DNA of 64,000 nucleotides, taken from JAICND01 sp040905905. Its GTDB lineage: Bacteria > Actinomycetota > Acidimicrobiia > Spongiisociales > ZC4RG35. The DNA lies in the NCBI GenBank assembly GCA_040905905.1, contig JBBDQN010000050.1:124001-188000 (forward strand), written 5' to 3'. The position numbers were made by a program, and so were the translations under genes. This document shows positions 61,064 to 64,000 of this stretch, one piece after another (position 1 is the first letter of the stretch; the number at the start of each line of letters is the position of its first letter). The notes below the pieces were generated by a model, which saw nothing but the letters and a program-made list of their open reading frames with translations, searched no databases and was not told where the DNA came from.

Positions 61064-62356
61064 ATGAGTCTTCGGAACCGTTTTGCCCTGAGAACGATTG
61101 CCCTGGATGGGCTTTGTTTGTTCATTGCAGGTTGCCTGGCCTCTCAGTATCTCTATCGGACCTGGTTCCCCTGGGACTCTCCCTTATTGGGTGCCGCCAA
61201 CCCGCGGCCGCTGATCGCCCTATTGGTGGCGGGTGTGCTCGGAGGAAGCTGGCTATCGACCAGGGTCGTCGAACGGTCCTTTCCTCGTCCGAGCTATCCC
61301 CGAGCTTTCACGACTGTCATCTTTGCTCTCCTGTTGGTAGCGACGGCCAGTTTCTTCCTGCGCACCTACTATTCGGGGCGCTACACCACCCTGACTCTGG
61401 CGATATGGCTGATCCTGGCGTTGAGCCACCGGGCGCTGCGCCGCCAGATCCGATGGGAGGAGCAATTGGTGGTGATCACTGACGAGAAGGCCCTGGCCGA
61501 CGATCTCGGCGAGGCACCCCATGCCAGGGTCGCCGACATCCTCGATCCCCACGGCGAACCACCCGCCACCAGCCTTCCGACCGGCACCACCCTGGTCCTC
61601 GACCTGCGCGCTTCCTTATCGGACGCGATGGCCAGCTTTGTTTCCTCGAGCACCATGGCCGGATATGAGGTGCGGGCTCTCAGCAACGTCTACGAGGAGC
61701 ACACCGGTCGGTCCCCCCTCGTGCATCTAGCCGAGGGCTGGGAGATCTCAGTGCCCCTGGAGCGACGGGCGCCCTACGCCCCTTTCAAACGCGTCGTCGA
61801 AGCCATCGTGGTAGCGGCCACGAGTCCCCTGTGGTTGTTGCTGGGGGCTATGACCTGGGCGGCGATCCGTCTCGACAGCCCCGGCCCGGCCATCTTCCGC
61901 CAGCGGAGAGCCGGGCGAAACGACGAGCCGTTCACGATGTTCAAATTCCGCACCATGGTGGAAGGCGCCGACGACGACGGCCCCATGTTCACTGCTCCCG
62001 ACGATCCCCGCATCACCCGGGTGGGTCGCTTTCTCCGCTCGACCCGTCTCGACGAGATCCCCCAGTTATGGAACGTCCTCAAAGGTGAGGTGGCGCTCGT
62101 GGGTCCGCGGGCCGAGCAGGTGGCTTTTGCCCAACAATTCGAGATGCTCATCCCTTTTTACCGGTACCGGCACCTGGTGCGTCCCGGAATCACGGGGTGG
62201 GCGCAGGTGCACTCTGGCTATGCCGACGATCTCGAGCACACCATTGTGAAACTGACCTACGACCTCTATTACGTCCGTCACATGACCCTGTGGTTGGATC
62301 TTTCGATCATTTGGAAGACACTCGAGACGGTCTTTGGTCGCCGCGGCTCCCGATAG
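61064..62356 (+). CDS. Polyprenyl-phosphate sugar-1-phosphate transferase (WbaP/WcaJ type)
   Basis: 430 residues. Four N-terminal helices and a Rossmann-like central region are followed by the bacterial sugar transferase domain (about 235-430): FKRVVEA, RLDSPGPAIFRQRRAGRND, FTMFKFRTM, TRVGRFLRSTRLDEIPQLWNVLKGEVALVGPRAE and RPGITGWAQV. It starts a lipid-linked repeat unit on undecaprenyl phosphate. Forty bp separate it from the flippase gene. Confidence 0.93.
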   Translation: MSLRNRFALRTIALDGLCLFIAGCLASQYLYRTWFPWDSPLLGAANPRPLIALLVAGVLGGSWLSTRVVERSFPRPSYPRAFTTVIFALLLVATASFFLRTYYSGRYTTLTLAIWLILALSHRALRRQIRWEEQLVVITDEKALADDLGEAPHARVADILDPHGEPPATSLPTGTTLVLDLRASLSDAMASFVSSSTMAGYEVRALSNVYEEHTGRSPLVHLAEGWEISVPLERRAPYAPFKRVVEAIVVAATSPLWLLLGAMTWAAIRLDSPGPAIFRQRRAGRNDEPFTMFKFRTMVEGADDDGPMFTAPDDPRITRVGRFLRSTRLDEIPQLWNVLKGEVALVGPRAEQVAFAQQFEMLIPFYRYRHLVRPGITGWAQVHSGYADDLEHTIVKLTYDLYYVRHMTLWLDLSIIWKTLETVFGRRGSR

Positions 62357-62396
62357 GAACTGAAGTCCGGGCCTGGATCCGCCGATTCATGGCACC

Positions 62397-63653
62397 ATGT
62401 CCGCCACCCGAAGCCAGGAAACTTTGGACAACATTCCCCACGAACCGGTAGTCGACGACCGGAGAGGGTTCCGAGCCCACGGCACCGCCCGGATGATCGG
62501 CGGCAGCCTCATCGGCGCCCTCTGCGCCTATTTATTCGTGGTGGTCGGGGGCCGGCGCCTCGGCACCGTCGGATTTGCGCCAATTGCCTTGTTGTGGACG
62601 GTGTTTTTCATCGTGGCCACCGTGGTGTTGGTTCCCTTAGAACAGTTCGTCACCCGCGAGGTAGGGAGGGGTCGGCGGGTGCTGGCCGCCGATCGCCGGG
62701 TTCTGGTGACAGTGATCGGTGCAACCGCGGCCGCCATGGCCATTTTTACGACCGTCACCAACGGTGTCTTGTTCGACGGCAACCTGATATTTACGGTACA
62801 GGCCGCGCTCGTGATCGCCGGTTACGGGGTGATGCAGGTTGGCAAGGGAATCCTGGCGGGGCATCGCCAGTTTGCCACGTACGGGCTGGTCCTGACCCTG
62901 GAGGGACTGATCCGGCTTGGAGCCGCTTTCTTGTTTCTGGCTATCTCACCCACCGCCGCTTCACTCGGCTGGGCGATGGTGGCCACCCCAGCTTGCATCT
63001 TGTTGGTGAGGCCATGGCGGCACGACCGCATCACCGGACACGACGTAGTTCCGACACCAGCGGTCGGATTCCTGGGTAGTTATTTTGCGGGGAGCGCTGC
63101 CTCCCAGTTGATGCTGGCGGGGGCACCGTTGGGGGTGGTGGCGTTGGGGGGCGACGTTGCCTTGCGGAGTGTGATCTTCACCACCTTCACCCTTTTTCGG
63201 GCTCCACTCACCTTGATCTACAGCCTCCAGGGGAGGGTCTTGTCCTTCCTGGTCCGCAGTAACGGGTCGGGCGCCGACATCCACCGGATGGTGCGAAGGA
63301 TCGCCATTTTCGGCACCACTCTGGCAGCGGTGGGGGGGCTGGTGGGATGGTCGGCGGGCCCGCTGGTGGTGGAAATCTTGTTCGGTACCGACTTTCGGCC
63401 CGAGCCGCTGGTAGCGGCCATGGTCGCGGCCGGGGTGGTAATGGCGTCTGCGACCCAACTCATGGGCCAGGCACTCGTGGCAGCCGGCTCAACCGGCCAA
63501 CTGGCCTCAGCCTGGGTGGGTGGTCTGGCGATCGGTCTGGCGACCATGCTTGTCAGTGGCGGCACGCCCGGTTTTCGAGTGTGTCTGGGATTTGTGGTCG
63601 GAGAGGTCGCAGCCTTCGGGTTCGCTTTGACCCGCACCATTCGACACTCCTGA
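62397..63653 (+). CDS. Wzx-like oligosaccharide flippase
   Basis: 418 residues with about twelve to fourteen helices and few polar loops. The layout, including GxLIGALCAYLFVVVGGRRLG near the start, fits the polysaccharide biosynthesis (MATE/MVF-like) flippase family, though motifs are weak. Following the sugar transferase gene it would move the lipid-linked unit across the membrane. Confidence 0.78.
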   Translation: MSATRSQETLDNIPHEPVVDDRRGFRAHGTARMIGGSLIGALCAYLFVVVGGRRLGTVGFAPIALLWTVFFIVATVVLVPLEQFVTREVGRGRRVLAADRRVLVTVIGATAAAMAIFTTVTNGVLFDGNLIFTVQAALVIAGYGVMQVGKGILAGHRQFATYGLVLTLEGLIRLGAAFLFLAISPTAASLGWAMVATPACILLVRPWRHDRITGHDVVPTPAVGFLGSYFAGSAASQLMLAGAPLGVVALGGDVALRSVIFTTFTLFRAPLTLIYSLQGRVLSFLVRSNGSGADIHRMVRRIAIFGTTLAAVGGLVGWSAGPLVVEILFGTDFRPEPLVAAMVAAGVVMASATQLMGQALVAAGSTGQLASAWVGGLAIGLATMLVSGGTPGFRVCLGFVVGEVAAFGFALTRTIRHS

Positions 63654-64000
63654 ACGCGTTTTCGCAACTAGGGCATGCTCTTGCCGCAGACGCACGGGGA
63701 GCCTCGCGATCAATCTTTCCGGGACTGCTGGGACTCTTTCGGTTACCACTATTCCCTCGTCACCTACCCGGGCCAACCCGGCTTCGAGGAGACCCCGCAG
63801 ATGAATAGGCTCCCGTACCTTTCCGTCACACCGCGCCGCCTTGCTGAGACGCAACAACTCGATCATGGCCGACGGGCCCAGGACGGCGGTCCAGAAGCGA
63901 CGCACGTAAGGGTCGGTCGGAAGATAGATGTCGTCTGACGCCTCCAGTTTTACCTTGACCAGGGGCCGTATCCGGACCGTTGGTCGGAGCGCCCCACCTG
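63507..64000 (-). CDS. Partial gene of unknown function, running out of the window
   Basis: An open minus-strand frame enters from beyond base 64000 and ends at 63507. The upstream part (VKVKLEASDDIYLPTDPYVRRFWTAVLG, ELLRLSKAAR) reads like a real protein; I recognise no family. The last 50 residues are antisense to the flippase gene and Gln/Thr-rich, so the overlap of 147 bp is suspicious, though other convergent genes in this window also overlap. Confidence 0.45.
   Translation of the reverse strand, partial: GGALRPTVRIRPLVKVKLEASDDIYLPTDPYVRRFWTAVLGPSAMIELLRLSKAARCDGKVREPIHLRGLLEAGLARVGDEGIVVTERVPAVPERLIARLPVRLRQEHALVAKTRSGVSNGAGQSEPEGCDLSDHKSQTHSKTGRAATDKHGRQTDRQTTHPG

Overview
The window is a high-G+C segment, very probably from an actinobacterium. 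GTG and TTG starts are common, many genes overlap by 4 nt (ATGA or GTGA), and several starts sit 6-9 nt after a TANNNT box, as in leaderless transcription. The gene families recall Acidimicrobiia-like lineages, but that placement is inference. No rRNA, tRNA, CRISPR array or replication origin was seen.

Layout. 1-2426: a membrane protein, a palindrome-rich gap and a leucyl aminopeptidase. 2437-9029 (minus): an operon with a PQQ-type sugar dehydrogenase, a MauE-like protein, an extremely cysteine-rich methylamine dehydrogenase light-chain-like protein, a TlpA/MauD-like redoxin, two uncharacterised proteins, a possible 23-residue peptide and a TolB-like propeller protein. 9108-19738: exported enzymes (SpoIID-like, subtilase, M23 peptidase, GH26-like), two GT2 glycosyltransferases and an O-antigen ligase/polymerase-like protein. 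19795-43656: a glycan locus with glycosyltransferases, a VapBC pair, nucleotide-sugar genes (RmlA, RmlB, RmlC, WecB, Gmd, two SDRs, an RfbH/ColD-like dehydrase), a coiled-coil methyltransferase and a Wzm/Wzt-type ABC exporter. 43657-50055: a worn region with gene fragments and a frameshifted IS30 transposase around a four-gene glycan/lipid operon. 50056-58592: more GT-C, GT2 and GT4 enzymes. 58611-64000: an M15-like exported protein, a polyprenyl-phosphate sugar transferase, a Wzx-like flippase and a partial unknown gene.

The most striking pattern is one exported module shared by seven proteins. It is about 240 residues long, made of 47- and 52-residue repeats with GNPGD turns and Asp-rich FG-GAP-like loops. 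It is joined to seven unrelated domains: TolB propeller, sugar dehydrogenase, SpoIID, subtilase, M23, GH26-like and M15. These genes flank the glycan locus, so the module may dock exoenzymes onto the envelope or onto the glycan made here. That role is inference.

As a whole the region looks like a cell-envelope or exopolysaccharide island. Nucleotide sugars feed about thirteen GT-A/GT-B glycosyltransferases and four GT-C-like membrane proteins. Products could leave by an ABC exporter or by a lipid-linked Wzx/ligase route, and a set of module-bearing exoenzymes would act outside the membrane.
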